From NCBI GenBank assembly GCA_023429985.1, contig JAEZCV010000024.1, forward strand, positions 1 through 15,067: DNA of 15,067 nt, given 5' to 3'. The position numbers were made by a program, and so were the translations under genes. Shown here piece by piece: positions 6,510 to 14,125 of this stretch. The notes under the pieces are model-generated. The model worked only from the letters and a program-made list of their open reading frames with translations, made no database searches and had not been told where the DNA came from. Numbering within the stretch: the first letter of the stretch is position 1; each line of letters opens with the position of its first letter. Origin of the DNA: Bacteroidota bacterium (GTDB taxonomy: Bacteria; Bacteroidota; Bacteroidia; Chitinophagales; Chitinophagaceae).

Positions 6510-7550
6510 TTAATTTAAAACGGGTATTGAAACTTTTGCTTCCACCAGTTCATCGTTGAACTGGTGAATTTTAAAACTTGCTTTTTCGCCATACAACAAT
6601 CCCAGCCTGTCCATAGTGCTTGATACGCCAAAACCTTTGTTGGAAGCACCTCCATTTAAAAAACCTGTGTTTTGAACACTTAATTCATGGAAATTATCTT
6701 TAAAATCGGAAACGATCTTTACCACTCCTCCTTTCATTTGTTTGCTGATGCCATGCTTGATGGCATTTTCCACCAGTGTTTGCAACATCATGGGCGGCAC
6801 CTGCTGTCCCAGTGTTTTATCATCTATTTCGTATTCCACTTTCAGCCTGTCTTCAAAGCGCATATTTTCCAGTGCCAGGTAATTTTTTACAATACTTAAT
6901 TCTTCTTCCAGGGTAACCGTTTCACCTTTTTCTGTATTTAAACTACTTCTTAATATACTTGATAATTCAGTAATGGCTCTTCTTGCTCTTTGGGGATTTT
7001 CATCAATCAATGCACGGATGCTGTTGAGGGCATTAAAGATAAAGTGAGGGTTGATGTGCGCTTTGATGGTTTTTAATTCAAGCGACTTTACAAGTGCTTC
7101 CAGTTGCAATGTATCGAGTTGCTGCTTACGGCTCTTGGCAACATAATGGTACATGAAGTAAATACAGTTCCAGATGAAAATGAGTACAAAGGAGGAAGAA
7201 AGGTTGTAAAAGAAATGAATATGGAAAGGTGCCGGCCTGCCGGTTGGATAAAGTTTATAATAAGATTCAAACGGTGTTTGAGCCAGTGAAAAAAAGCTGG
7301 AGAACAATAAAGTAAGTATAGCCAGCAAAATTACCTGGTGATTGATAGGCCTGAAAAGGATGGCGTTTCGTTTTATGATCAGCCGCATGAAATGCGAACT
7401 GATTATTCCCATTTCCAGGAAGAACAGTAAACGGCAAAGCATGGCTGGTTTGAACTGGCCAAACAAGAATGCAAAAAACAGGTTGATGAGTCCAAATAAG
7501 CCCCAGCCTAATATCTGGAAGGTCCAATACCTCGGTATCTTCAGCTGCAT
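6510..7550 (-). CDS. LytS/YehU-type sensor histidine kinase
   Basis: This 346-residue inner-membrane kinase has four hydrophobic helices (about 11-31, 38-57, 71-92, 114-136), no recognisable extra sensory domain, a short coiled linker, then the His_kinase domain with HINPHFIFNALN (165-176). His165 is the expected phosphorylation site. The ATP-binding lobe shows the N box LVENAIKHG (259-267) and a G-rich segment GFGVSSTMDRL (306-316). Such kinases usually pair with LytTR regulators, and the regulator gene starts 7 bp downstream. The ligand is unknown; the membrane helices themselves probably sense. A candidate -7 box lies at 7588-7595 and a 7-bp repeat array starts 6 bp further upstream. Confidence 0.94.
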   Translation of the reverse strand: MQLKIPRYWTFQILGWGLFGLINLFFAFLFGQFKPAMLCRLLFFLEMGIISSHFMRLIIKRNAILFRPINHQVILLAILTLLFSSFFSLAQTPFESYYKLYPTGRPAPFHIHFFYNLSSSFVLIFIWNCIYFMYHYVAKSRKQQLDTLQLEALVKSLELKTIKAHINPHFIFNALNSIRALIDENPQRARRAITELSSILRSSLNTEKGETVTLEEELSIVKNYLALENMRFEDRLKVEYEIDDKTLGQQVPPMMLQTLVENAIKHGISKQMKGGVVKIVSDFKDNFHELSVQNTGFLNGGASNKGFGVSSTMDRLGLLYGEKASFKIHQFNDELVEAKVSIPVLN

Positions 7551-7587
7551 GGTATAAAGTTAATAAGGTCGATGGTTATGGGGAATG

Positions 7588-7595
7588 TAAATATA
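7588..7595 (-). promoter_or_regulatory. Candidate -7 promoter box for the kinase-regulator genes
   Basis: On the minus strand the bases read TATATTTA, seven of eight matches to TAnnTTTG, ending 37 nt before the kinase ATG. The position where a -33 element should lie (about 19-21 bp upstream) falls inside the 7-bp tandem array, which contains no TTTG, so the call is weak. Confidence 0.3.
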
Positions 7596-7600
7596 CGAAT

Positions 7601-7663
7601 GGTGAGTGGTGAATGGTGAGTGGTGAGTAGTGAATAGTGAATAGTGAATAGTGAATGGTGAAT
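7601..7663. repeat. 7-bp tandem array (GGTGAAT/AGTGAAT type), nine units
   Basis: Nine uninterrupted 7-mers: ggtgagt, ggtgaat, ggtgagt, ggtgagt, four copies of agtgaat, then ggtgaat. Only the first base and the sixth vary. The array lies in the 268-bp gap between the divergent kinase and dxs genes. The same unit type and orientation recur at 15018-15066. Such GTGAATR arrays are common between genes of Bacteroidota. The frame that reads through it on the minus strand (Pro-Phe-Thr-rich) is not a gene. Confidence 0.9.
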
Positions 7664-7707
7664 ACCCTGTGACCGTTATGAGGCTGTTAAGGTTTGGTAC
7701 CCGCTCC

Positions 7708-7759
7708 CGCTCTGTTTCTCCGCTCTGTTTCTCCGCTCTGTTTCTCCGCTCTCCTTCTC
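7708..7759. repeat. 13-bp tandem array before dxs, four units
   Basis: Three perfect copies of cgctctgtttctc (7708-7746) are followed by one with two changes, cgctctccttctc (7747-7759), and then a decayed fifth start (gccctgttt). One strand is pyrimidine-rich throughout. The array ends about 17 bp before the candidate -33 element of dxs, so it may influence dxs expression. This is inference from position only. Confidence 0.85.
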
Positions 7760-7775
7760 GCCCTGTTTTTGTTTC

Positions 7776-7807
7776 TTGTTCAAATGTCAAAAAATAAAAT
7801 ATTTTTA
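7776..7807 (+). promoter_or_regulatory. Candidate dxs promoter
   Basis: A TTG at 7776-7778 lies 21 bp before TATTTTTA (7800-7807), which matches the Bacteroidota -7 box TAnnTTTG at seven of eight positions. The ATG of dxs follows 11 nt later. Spacing and position fit, but the AT-rich context makes chance matches easy. Confidence 0.35.
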
Positions 7808-7818
7808 CAGCTTAATCA

Positions 7819-9756
7819 ATGCCAATGCAGATTTTAGCCGGGCCCTTGTTGCAGGCGATCAATTCACCCGAAGACCTAAAGAAGATCCCCAAAGAACAAC
7901 TCCAGCAGGTTTGCCAGGAATTGCGCCAGTACATTATAGATGTGGTAAGCGTTCATGGAGGCCATTTTGCCGCCAGCCTGGGCGTGGTTGAACTGAGCGT
8001 GGCGCTCCATTATATTTATAACACGCCTTACGACCAGCTGGTTTGGGATGTGGGCCACCAGGCTTATGGACATAAGATCCTTACCGGCCGCCGCGAAAGC
8101 TTTCCTTCCAACAGAAAGTATAAAGGACTAAGCGGTTTTCCAAAAAGATCGGAAAGCGAATACGATACTTTTGGCGTTGGCCATTCATCCACCTCTATTT
8201 CTGCTGCTTTGGGAATGGCCATGGCAGCCAAATACAAGGGCGAGACCGACCGCAAATCTGTGGCCGTTATTGGCGACGGCTCCATGACCGCCGGGATGGC
8301 CTTTGAAGCACTTAACCATGCCGGCGTTACAGATGCCGATATGCTCATCATTTTAAATGATAACTGCATGAGCATCGATCCCAATGTGGGTGCTTTGAAA
8401 GAATACCTTACGGATATCACCACCTCCTATACCTATAACAAGATCAGGGACGACGTTTGGAACCTGCTTGGAAAGCTTCCCGTAGGTAAAAGATTCACCC
8501 GTGAAATGGCCAGCAGGCTTGAAGCGGGTGTAAAAGGAATGGTTTCCAAGAACAGTAATTTGTTTGAAGCCCTCAACCTCCGGTATTTCGGTCCTATTGA
8601 CGGACATAACATTACCAAGCTTGTTGATACTTTAAAGGACCTGAGAAATATTCCCGGACCCAAGATACTGCACATAGTTACCGTTAAAGGAAAGGGTTAT
8701 TCGCTGGCCGAAAAAGACCAGACGCGCTGGCATGCTCCCGGACTGTTTGATAAGATCACCGGTGAGATCTTTAAAAAGAAATACGAACTTCCGCAGCCTC
8801 CCAAATACCAGGATGTTTTTGGTCATACTATTATTGAACTGGCAGAAAAAAATAAAGAGATCTTTGGCATTACTCCTGCCATGCCCAGCGGATCGTCGTT
8901 GAAATTTATGATGGAGCAAATGCCCGACCGCGCTTTTGATGTAGGCATTTGCGAGCAGCATGCGGTAACGCTTAGTGCGGGAATGGCCACGCAGGGAATG
9001 AAGGTTTTCTGTAACATCTATTCTTCTTTCATGCAACGCGCTTTCGACCAGGTGGTGCATGATGTGGCCATTCAAAAACTGCCCGTGGTATTTTGCCTCG
9101 ACCGCGCCGGACTGGTGGGCGAGGATGGACCAACGCACCATGGCGCTTACGATATTCCCTACTTCCGTTGTATTCCCAATATGATCATTTCGGCTCCCAT
9201 GAACGAGCAGGAATTAAGGAACCTGATGTACACCTCTCAATTGGAAACCATCAAATTACCCTTTGTAATCCGCTACCCGCGCGGAGAAGGTGTGATGCCG
9301 GAGTGGAAAAAACCTTTCGAAGAGATAGCAATTGGAAAAGGAAGAAAGATCAGGGATGGAAAGGATATTGCCATACTTTCTTTTGGACATCCGGGCAATT
9401 TTGCTGCTGCTGCCATCCGCGACCTGAGAAACGAAGGATTACAACCTGCACATTACGATCTTCGTTTTGCCAAGCCTCTTGACGAGGAATTACTTCATGA
9501 AGCTTTGAGCAATTATGGTAAGATCATAACCGTTGAAGATGGAACGATTGTTGGCGGCATAGGCAGTGCGGTAGCGGAATTCATGTCGCAGCACGGTTAT
9601 AAGAACGACCTGAAAATGCTGGGCATTCCCGATCGCATTGTAGAACATGGAACGCTGAAAGAACTCCACCGCGAATGTGGTTATGATGCAGAAGCAATTG
9701 CTGATGCAGTGAGAGAGATGAGCAGGGAAATGGTTGGCGTTGAAGTTAGGGGTTAG
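7819..9756 (+). CDS. dxs: 1-deoxy-D-xylulose-5-phosphate synthase
   Basis: This 645-residue cytoplasmic enzyme joins pyruvate and glyceraldehyde 3-phosphate with thiamine diphosphate, the first step of the MEP route to isoprenoids and a source for thiamine and pyridoxal. Visible are GGHFAASLG with His49, GHQAYGHKILTGRR (79-92), GHSSTSISAALGMA (121-134), the TPP/Mg motif GDGSMTAGM (152-160) to LNDN (179-182), the DXS-specific QTRWHAPGLFD (301-311), the pyrimidine-domain DVGICEQHAV (374-383) with Glu379, DRAGLVGEDGPTHHG (428-442) and a C-terminal domain with VEDGTIVGGIGSAV. Length is normal. An ATG two codons later is an equally possible start. It converges on scpA with one base between the stops. 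Base composition is richer in GC than the 1415-3791 pair. Confidence 0.98.
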   Translation: MPMQILAGPLLQAINSPEDLKKIPKEQLQQVCQELRQYIIDVVSVHGGHFAASLGVVELSVALHYIYNTPYDQLVWDVGHQAYGHKILTGRRESFPSNRKYKGLSGFPKRSESEYDTFGVGHSSTSISAALGMAMAAKYKGETDRKSVAVIGDGSMTAGMAFEALNHAGVTDADMLIILNDNCMSIDPNVGALKEYLTDITTSYTYNKIRDDVWNLLGKLPVGKRFTREMASRLEAGVKGMVSKNSNLFEALNLRYFGPIDGHNITKLVDTLKDLRNIPGPKILHIVTVKGKGYSLAEKDQTRWHAPGLFDKITGEIFKKKYELPQPPKYQDVFGHTIIELAEKNKEIFGITPAMPSGSSLKFMMEQMPDRAFDVGICEQHAVTLSAGMATQGMKVFCNIYSSFMQRAFDQVVHDVAIQKLPVVFCLDRAGLVGEDGPTHHGAYDIPYFRCIPNMIISAPMNEQELRNLMYTSQLETIKLPFVIRYPRGEGVMPEWKKPFEEIAIGKGRKIRDGKDIAILSFGHPGNFAAAAIRDLRNEGLQPAHYDLRFAKPLDEELLHEALSNYGKIITVEDGTIVGGIGSAVAEFMSQHGYKNDLKMLGIPDRIVEHGTLKELHRECGYDAEAIADAVREMSREMVGVEVRG

Positions 9757-9757
9757 C

Positions 9758-10540
9758 TTACAACAACCTCATATGCTCTTCATCCGTAAGGCCTTCCTGG
9801 GTTTCGTTGTATTCTATAATAAAATTATTCATGCCTTCACCCATAATGATCTTCAGGAATTTTCCCTGCACCAGTTCCAGCATGGAAAGGAACATGAATA
9901 TGGCGTGAACACGGTTTTCCACTCTTTCAAATATTTTTTCAAAGCTGAGGGTTCTTTCACTTTGTGCAATTGAAATCAGGTCGGTTTTTGTTTGCTCAAT
10001 GGAATAGTTATAGCGGACAACTGTGTGTGTTGGTTTATTGAACCTGTCGTGGTATTTCTGCATTACACGTTCGAAGGCCTTCATCAGTTTGAACATGGTA
10101 ATGGTTTGCACTTCGGTGCCTTCGCTGGCTTCTTCACCAATGCTGGATAATTCTTTCTGAATATTTCCTCTTTTGATCATCAGCATACGGTCGGCTTCCA
10201 TCAAAGCCATTTCTGCTGCAGCCTCCTTGTATTTTTTGTATTCAAGAATTTTATCTACCAGCTCCTGTCGGGGATCGATCTCGTTTCCGGAAGCATCAAC
10301 TTCCTTGCGCGGCAACAGCATTTTTGCCTTGATGCGCATAAGGGTTGATATGAATAAAATGAATTCGCTGGAAAGTTCAATGTTCAGGGTTTCCTGCTCG
10401 TGAATGTATTCAAGAAAATCTTTAATGATACGTGTAATGGGGATATTATAAATATCCAGTTCATCTCTTTCAATGAAAAATAAAAGGAGATCGAAAGGGC
10501 CTTCGAACTGGGCTAATTTTATCTGGTATGTTGAGATCAA
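9758..10540 (-). CDS. scpA: Segregation and condensation protein A (kleisin)
   Basis: ScpA is the kleisin subunit that bridges SMC heads and, with ScpB, forms the condensin that compacts and separates chromosomes. This 260-residue protein shows the N-terminal signature FEGPFDLLLFFIERDELDIYN (12-32 region), the helical LMRIKAKMLLP segment (67-77), a variable acidic middle with many Glu/Lys, and a C-terminal winged-helix part (about 190-250). The start is a TTG at 10540; no in-frame ATG fits, and the N-terminus MISTYQIKLAQFEGP matches the family. It lies 74 bp downstream of mscL on the same strand with a hairpin between. No scpB or smc gene is in the window. Confidence 0.94.
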   Translation of the reverse strand: MISTYQIKLAQFEGPFDLLLFFIERDELDIYNIPITRIIKDFLEYIHEQETLNIELSSEFILFISTLMRIKAKMLLPRKEVDASGNEIDPRQELVDKILEYKKYKEAAAEMALMEADRMLMIKRGNIQKELSSIGEEASEGTEVQTITMFKLMKAFERVMQKYHDRFNKPTHTVVRYNYSIEQTKTDLISIAQSERTLSFEKIFERVENRVHAIFMFLSMLELVQGKFLKIIMGEGMNNFIIEYNETQEGLTDEEHMRLL

Positions 10541-10573
10541 TGTTGGTGTTTTAATTGCTACGGAATAGGGATC

Positions 10574-10595
10574 ATCCCGGTAAGTAAACCGGGAT
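10574..10595 (-). terminator. Hairpin between mscL and scpA
   Basis: A perfect 8-bp stem, atcccggt (10574-10581) with accgggat (10588-10595), encloses a 6-nt loop. It follows the mscL stop by about 20 bp in the direction of transcription. No T-run follows on the minus strand, so it is either a weak terminator, an mRNA 3' stabiliser or a processing site ahead of scpA. Confidence 0.4.
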
Positions 10596-10614
10596 TATAA
10601 TTAATTATTGTTGA

Positions 10615-11049
10615 CTATCTTTTGTTTAACGCATCTCTTATTTCCATCAATAGTTTTTCCTGTGTTGTATATTCAGGTGCAGCGGTAGTTGCGGCTTCGG
10701 CCTTTGCTTCCTTCTTCCTTCTCATTTTATTAATACCTTTTACCAGCAGGAAGATCACGAATGCCAGGATCAGGAAATTGATCAATACAGAAACAAAGTT
10801 TCCCCAGGCAAATACGGGACCTGCGGCTTTTGCTTCTTCCAGTGTTAATCCTGAAGGAACTTCTTCGCTCAATGGAATATAAAGGTTGCTGAAATCAGAA
10901 TTAAAAAACACTCCAATTACAGGCATGATCAGGTCATTCACTACCGAATCAACAATTTTTCCAAAGGCAGCACCAATGATAACGCCAATAGCAAGGTCCA
11001 TTACATTTCCCTTTAAGGCGAATTCGCGGAATTCTTTTACAAAACCCAT
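10615..11049 (-). CDS. mscL: Large-conductance mechanosensitive channel
   Basis: MscL is a homopentameric inner-membrane pore that opens under membrane tension and releases solutes during osmotic downshock. The 144 residues begin MGFVKEFREFALKGNVMDLA, followed by TM1 with the gate-lining segment VIIGAAFGKIVDSVVNDLIMP (residues 23-43), a periplasmic loop (about 50-80, with SEEVPSGLTLEEAKAAG), TM2 (about 85-107) and a charged C-terminal helix bundle rich in Ala, Lys and Glu. Length matches the family. It is upstream of scpA on the same strand. A 16-bp near-palindrome (tagattt-ag-aaatcta, 11055-11070) lies just before the start. Confidence 0.97.
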   Translation of the reverse strand: MGFVKEFREFALKGNVMDLAIGVIIGAAFGKIVDSVVNDLIMPVIGVFFNSDFSNLYIPLSEEVPSGLTLEEAKAAGPVFAWGNFVSVLINFLILAFVIFLLVKGINKMRRKKEAKAEAATTAAPEYTTQEKLLMEIRDALNKR

Positions 11050-11254
11050 AATGATAGATTTAGAAATCTAAGGTAGTTAACACATCACGGCTTTTCGCCC
11101 TTCAAAATCAACTGTGGATATTTAGGGAAATTATCTGGATTACTTCATAGTGTCATTTAATTTTATTGGACTATTAAAATTGTTTGCAGTGGTAATACCT
11201 GGTTGGGCATTCCGGGATCAAAAAATAAAATCGTTTTCAATGAGGCCCATGATG

Positions 11255-11262
11255 CAATTTTG
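11255..11262 (+). promoter_or_regulatory. Candidate -7 promoter box for the EamA gene
   Basis: caattttg matches TAnnTTTG at seven of eight positions and ends 6 nt before the ATG at 11269. This argues that translation starts at 11269 and not at the upstream in-frame TTG (11203), which would lie ahead of the promoter. Confidence 0.35.
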
Positions 11263-11268
11263 CAAACT

Positions 11269-12141
11269 ATGTCGAGGTTCAACGCGGTGAATTGGCTGAT
11301 CTTTATTTTACTGACCGTTATCTGGGGAAGTTCATTTATTTTAATGAAGAAAGCCACCGAGGGTTTGTCGGGCATGCAGATAGGCGCTGTTCGAATTGCA
11401 GCAGCAGCCATTGTATTACTTCCTTTTGGAATTTATTTTTTAAGAAAAATTCCAAAAAACAAACTGTTGCTGGTGATTCTGTCCGCCTTTCTCGGCACAT
11501 TTTTCCCGGCCTTTCTTTTTGCTTATGCCATTGAAAAAAATGTTGATTCTTCTCTTGCAGGAATTTTAAATTCCCTTACGCCATTATTTGTTGTATTGAT
11601 AGGTTTTATCTTTTTTCATGCATCGGTTCAAAAAAGAAAAGTGCTGGGTGTTATAATTGGTTTTGCAGGTCTTGTTTTATTAAGTCTCTCCCGTGGAAGC
11701 ATCAGTTTTGAGGACTTAGGTTACACCTTGTTGATACTGTTAGCCACATTTTTTTATGGGTTGAACGTGAATATTGTCAGTCATAAACTCAAAGCCATTC
11801 CACCCATGCCTATGGCAGCTGTTTCTTTGAGTTTTATAGGAATCCCCGCCTTTATAATTTGTTTGCAGCAGGAAATTTATGCTCTCTGGCAAAGCAGTGC
11901 AGATGCGCGGTGGTCCATACTCGCCTCGGCTCTCCTGGGCATTATTGGAACAGCCATTGCCACCGCGGTATTTTATGTATTGATAAAAAGAGCAGGGGGT
12001 TTGTTTGCTTCGCTGGTTACTTATGGCATTCCTGTAGTTTCCATTATCTGGGGATTGTGGGATAATGAGAATGTAACAGCTTTGCAGGTGGCCTGCCTGG
12101 GCCTGATACTGGGCGGTGTATATGTTGCCAATAAGAATTAA
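11269..12141 (+). CDS. EamA-family (DMT superfamily) transporter
   Basis: This 290-residue inner-membrane protein has ten hydrophobic helices in two EamA repeats (about 8-135 and 150-288). Hallmarks are the first helix WLIFILLTVIWGSSFILMKKA, GMQIGAVRIAAAAIVLLPFG, SLAGILNSLTPLFVVLIGFI and, in the second half, SLVTYGIPVVSIIWGLWDNE. Members export metabolites such as amino acids; the substrate here is unknown. An in-frame TTG at 11203 would add 22 mostly polar residues before the first helix. The ATG at 11269 is preferred because the helix begins close behind it and a candidate promoter box lies between the two. It converges on frr with seven bases between stop codons. Confidence 0.88.
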   Translation: MSRFNAVNWLIFILLTVIWGSSFILMKKATEGLSGMQIGAVRIAAAAIVLLPFGIYFLRKIPKNKLLLVILSAFLGTFFPAFLFAYAIEKNVDSSLAGILNSLTPLFVVLIGFIFFHASVQKRKVLGVIIGFAGLVLLSLSRGSISFEDLGYTLLILLATFFYGLNVNIVSHKLKAIPPMPMAAVSLSFIGIPAFIICLQQEIYALWQSSADARWSILASALLGIIGTAIATAVFYVLIKRAGGLFASLVTYGIPVVSIIWGLWDNENVTALQVACLGLILGGVYVANKN

Positions 12142-12148
12142 TGCTGTT

Positions 12149-12715
12149 TTAAACAGCCATAATTTCCTTCTCTTTCTGGGCAAGGTGTTTTTCCACCATA
12201 GCAATGAACTTATCTGTAACCTGTTGCACCTCTCCTTCGGCATCTTTGGCGGCATCTTCACTCAGCCCGTTTTTCTGTGCTTTTTTAATGCTTTCAATTG
12301 CATCGCGACGAATATTCCGAACAGCCACTTTGGAACTTTCTCCTTCGGCCTGGCAGCGTTTTACCAGTTCGCGGCGGCGTTCTTCGGTTAAAGGAGGTAG
12401 AAATAAACGGATCATCACGCCATCGTTCTGGGGATTGATACCAATATTGGAGGCAATGATGGCGCGTTCTATTGCTGCCAGCATATTTTTTTCCCAGGGC
12501 TGCACGGTTAGCGTGCGGGCATCAAGTGCACTGATGTTGGCCACCTGGTTAATGGGTGTGGGTGAACCATAATAATCTACCATAATGCCATCGAGCATTT
12601 GAGGATTTGCTTTTCCGGCACGGATCTTAGCCAGTTCCACTTCCAGGTGTCCAATGGCTTTCTTCATGGAATCTTCCGCAATATCCAGGGCGAGGCTCAC
12701 TTCTTCGGCTGACAT
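12149..12715 (-). CDS. frr: Ribosome recycling factor
   Basis: RRF works with EF-G to split the post-termination ribosome in the cytoplasm. The 188-residue protein has the expected three-helix bundle (domain I) and a beta/alpha domain II. Conserved segments are ELAKIRAGKANPQMLD (27-42), VDYYGSPTPINQVA (46-59), LTVQPWEK (69-76), NDGVMIRLFLPPLTEERRREL (97-117 region) and VAVRNIRRDA (130-139). Length is near the usual 185. In many bacteria pyrH lies directly upstream; here a terminator and a WecA-like gene do, so frr seems to be transcribed alone from the box at 12736-12743. It meets the EamA gene tail to tail. Confidence 0.98.
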   Translation of the reverse strand: MSAEEVSLALDIAEDSMKKAIGHLEVELAKIRAGKANPQMLDGIMVDYYGSPTPINQVANISALDARTLTVQPWEKNMLAAIERAIIASNIGINPQNDGVMIRLFLPPLTEERRRELVKRCQAEGESSKVAVRNIRRDAIESIKKAQKNGLSEDAAKDAEGEVQQVTDKFIAMVEKHLAQKEKEIMAV

Positions 12716-12735
12716 ATTATTAGGATTTAGATGCG

Positions 12736-12743
12736 CAAATCTA
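12736..12743 (-). promoter_or_regulatory. Candidate -7 promoter box for frr
   Basis: On the minus strand the bases read TAGATTTG, a full match to the Bacteroidota consensus TAnnTTTG, ending 20 nt before the frr ATG. No clear TTTG is seen about 20 bp upstream. The terminator at 12809-12831 upstream supports a separate frr transcript. Confidence 0.5.
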
Positions 12744-12808
12744 GGGTTTTTATGCTTTTAGCACATAGCTATGGTTTTTGAAATAATTCCCTGCTAACAA
12801 TATCGCAT

Positions 12809-12831
12809 AAAAAAACCCGGCAATGCCGGGT
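12809..12831 (-). terminator. Intrinsic terminator after the WecA-like gene
   Basis: Read on the minus strand, the stem acccggc/gccgggt (7 bp, loop att) is followed directly by a run of T residues. It lies 22 bp after the stop of the WecA-like gene and before the frr promoter. This is the clearest terminator in the window. Confidence 0.88.
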
Positions 12832-12852
12832 CGATAAAAATTCTGGCTGGTT

Positions 12853-14001
12853 TTATTGTTCTACCGCAGCTGCTTCCGACTTAAGAGAAACAACTTTAGT
12901 GGTAGGCGGAACAACCAGTTCCTTTATGTCTTTATTATGCTGGAAAGATTTTGCCACCACCAGTTTGCGCACCGGCTTTTTAAAATAGATGAGTGCTCCT
13001 ACCAGTCCATACATTACAAAGATCATCAGGGTAATGAGAAAGGTAGTTCCCATAGTTCTTCCGAAATAGGCCATAGCAATGAAGGATAAGTTCAATCCAA
13101 AACAGCTAAATGCAACCTGGCTATGGTTAAGTCCGCGATCGAGCAGCAGGTGATGTATATGAAGCCTGTCGGGTGCAAACGGCGACCTTTTCCTGCTGAT
13201 CCTGATACTAAATACTCTTAAGGTATCCAGCAGCGGCACTACCAGGATAGAAAAACCAATGGCTGCAGCCGATTGTATGGGTAGAGCGGAAGCCGTATTC
13301 CCGGCAACATTAATGAATTTTATAACTAATAAAGCGTTGATCAGTCCCAGCAACAACGAACCCGAATCGCCCATGAAAATTTTTGCCGGGTGATAATTAT
13401 ACACCATAAAAGCCACCAGGCAGGCTGTTAATGAAAAAGACAGCAGGGCATAGGTTTCCAGTCCGGCGGTTAAAAAGTAGGTTCCAAACACCGCGGTGGA
13501 AAGAATTCCCAGGAAACTGGCCAGTCCGTCAACACCGTCAATAAGGTTAAAAGCATTGATAACTACAATAATAGTGGCGTAAGAAAGCATAATGCCCGCA
13601 AAGGCAGGAATTTCATTTATTCCAAAGAAACCATTCATGCTTTCTATGCGGATACCGCCTAAATGGATAAGAATGGCGGCTGCGGCCAGCTGTCCAAAAA
13701 ATTTCTTTGTAGGAGATAATATTAATATATCATCTTTAAGTCCTAAAAAGAAAATTACCATTGATGCAGCAAAAATGTACTGGAAACCAGAAGATTCTCT
13801 AAAGGACACAGAAAGAAGCGTAGCTACAAACAACCCAATAAAAATGCCCACTCCACCAAGTGAAGCGATTGGTTTGGTATGAAGCTTCCTTGCATCAGGA
13901 AGATCAAAAAGCTTTTTTTCCTCAGCCACTCTCATAATCGCCGGAATGGCAAGATAGGTTAAGATGAAGGCGGCTGAAGCTGTAAGTAAAACGATTAGCA
14001 T
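12853..14001 (-). CDS. WecA/TagO-type undecaprenyl-phosphate glycosyl-1-phosphate transferase
   Basis: This 382-residue polytopic membrane enzyme of the MraY/WecA family transfers an N-acetylhexosamine 1-phosphate, usually GlcNAc-1-P, from a UDP-sugar to undecaprenyl phosphate, starting surface polysaccharide synthesis. Motifs are DLPDARKLH (33-41), LGLKDD (86-91) with the Asp pair, NAFNLIDGVDGLA (149-161), HPAKIFMGDSGSL (204-216) and the cytoplasmic RSPFAPDRLHIHHLLLDRG (272-290), whose HIHH motif favours WecA/TagO over MraY. About eleven membrane helices fit. A basic tail (about 342-382) ends the protein. The exact sugar is unproven. It stands alone on the minus strand with its own terminator, divergent from the transketolase gene. 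No other polysaccharide genes adjoin it. Confidence 0.92.
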   Translation of the reverse strand: MLIVLLTASAAFILTYLAIPAIMRVAEEKKLFDLPDARKLHTKPIASLGGVGIFIGLFVATLLSVSFRESSGFQYIFAASMVIFFLGLKDDILILSPTKKFFGQLAAAAILIHLGGIRIESMNGFFGINEIPAFAGIMLSYATIIVVINAFNLIDGVDGLASFLGILSTAVFGTYFLTAGLETYALLSFSLTACLVAFMVYNYHPAKIFMGDSGSLLLGLINALLVIKFINVAGNTASALPIQSAAAIGFSILVVPLLDTLRVFSIRISRKRSPFAPDRLHIHHLLLDRGLNHSQVAFSCFGLNLSFIAMAYFGRTMGTTFLITLMIFVMYGLVGALIYFKKPVRKLVVAKSFQHNKDIKELVVPPTTKVVSLKSEAAAVEQ

Positions 14002-14125
14002 TCAGCAGGGTTTAAGGGTGTAAAAATAGGATTCATTGGTTTGGCTTACGTATTAATTTAATGTGTTCTCCTAAAAGTTCGGCAAAGGTAATAATAATCC
14101 CTTACCGATTTTAATGAAAAGGTTG

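Noticed and set aside
7601..7663. Possible CRISPR array
   Set aside because: Units are 7 bp and directly abutting, with no spacers and no cas genes in the window.
7560..7790. Minus-strand frame of 76 codons between the kinase and dxs genes
   Set aside because: It is a translation of the 7-bp and 13-bp tandem arrays (repeating Pro-Phe-Thr-Thr-His-His), not a gene.
8632..9141. Minus-strand frame of 169 codons inside dxs
   Set aside because: It is fully antisense to conserved dxs codons and shows no recognisable domain.
11055..11070. Near-palindrome tagattt-ag-aaatcta as an mscL operator
   Set aside because: It overlaps a plausible -7 region, but it is short and AT-rich, with no second copy in the window to support a regulator site.
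11203..11268. N-terminal extension of the EamA protein from the TTG at 11203
   Set aside because: It is polar, lies ahead of the candidate promoter box, and would push the first helix away from the N-terminus.
11740..12261. Minus-strand frame of 173 codons across the EamA/frr junction
   Set aside because: It is antisense to EamA helices and out of frame with frr, with low-complexity, Cys- and Asn-rich composition.
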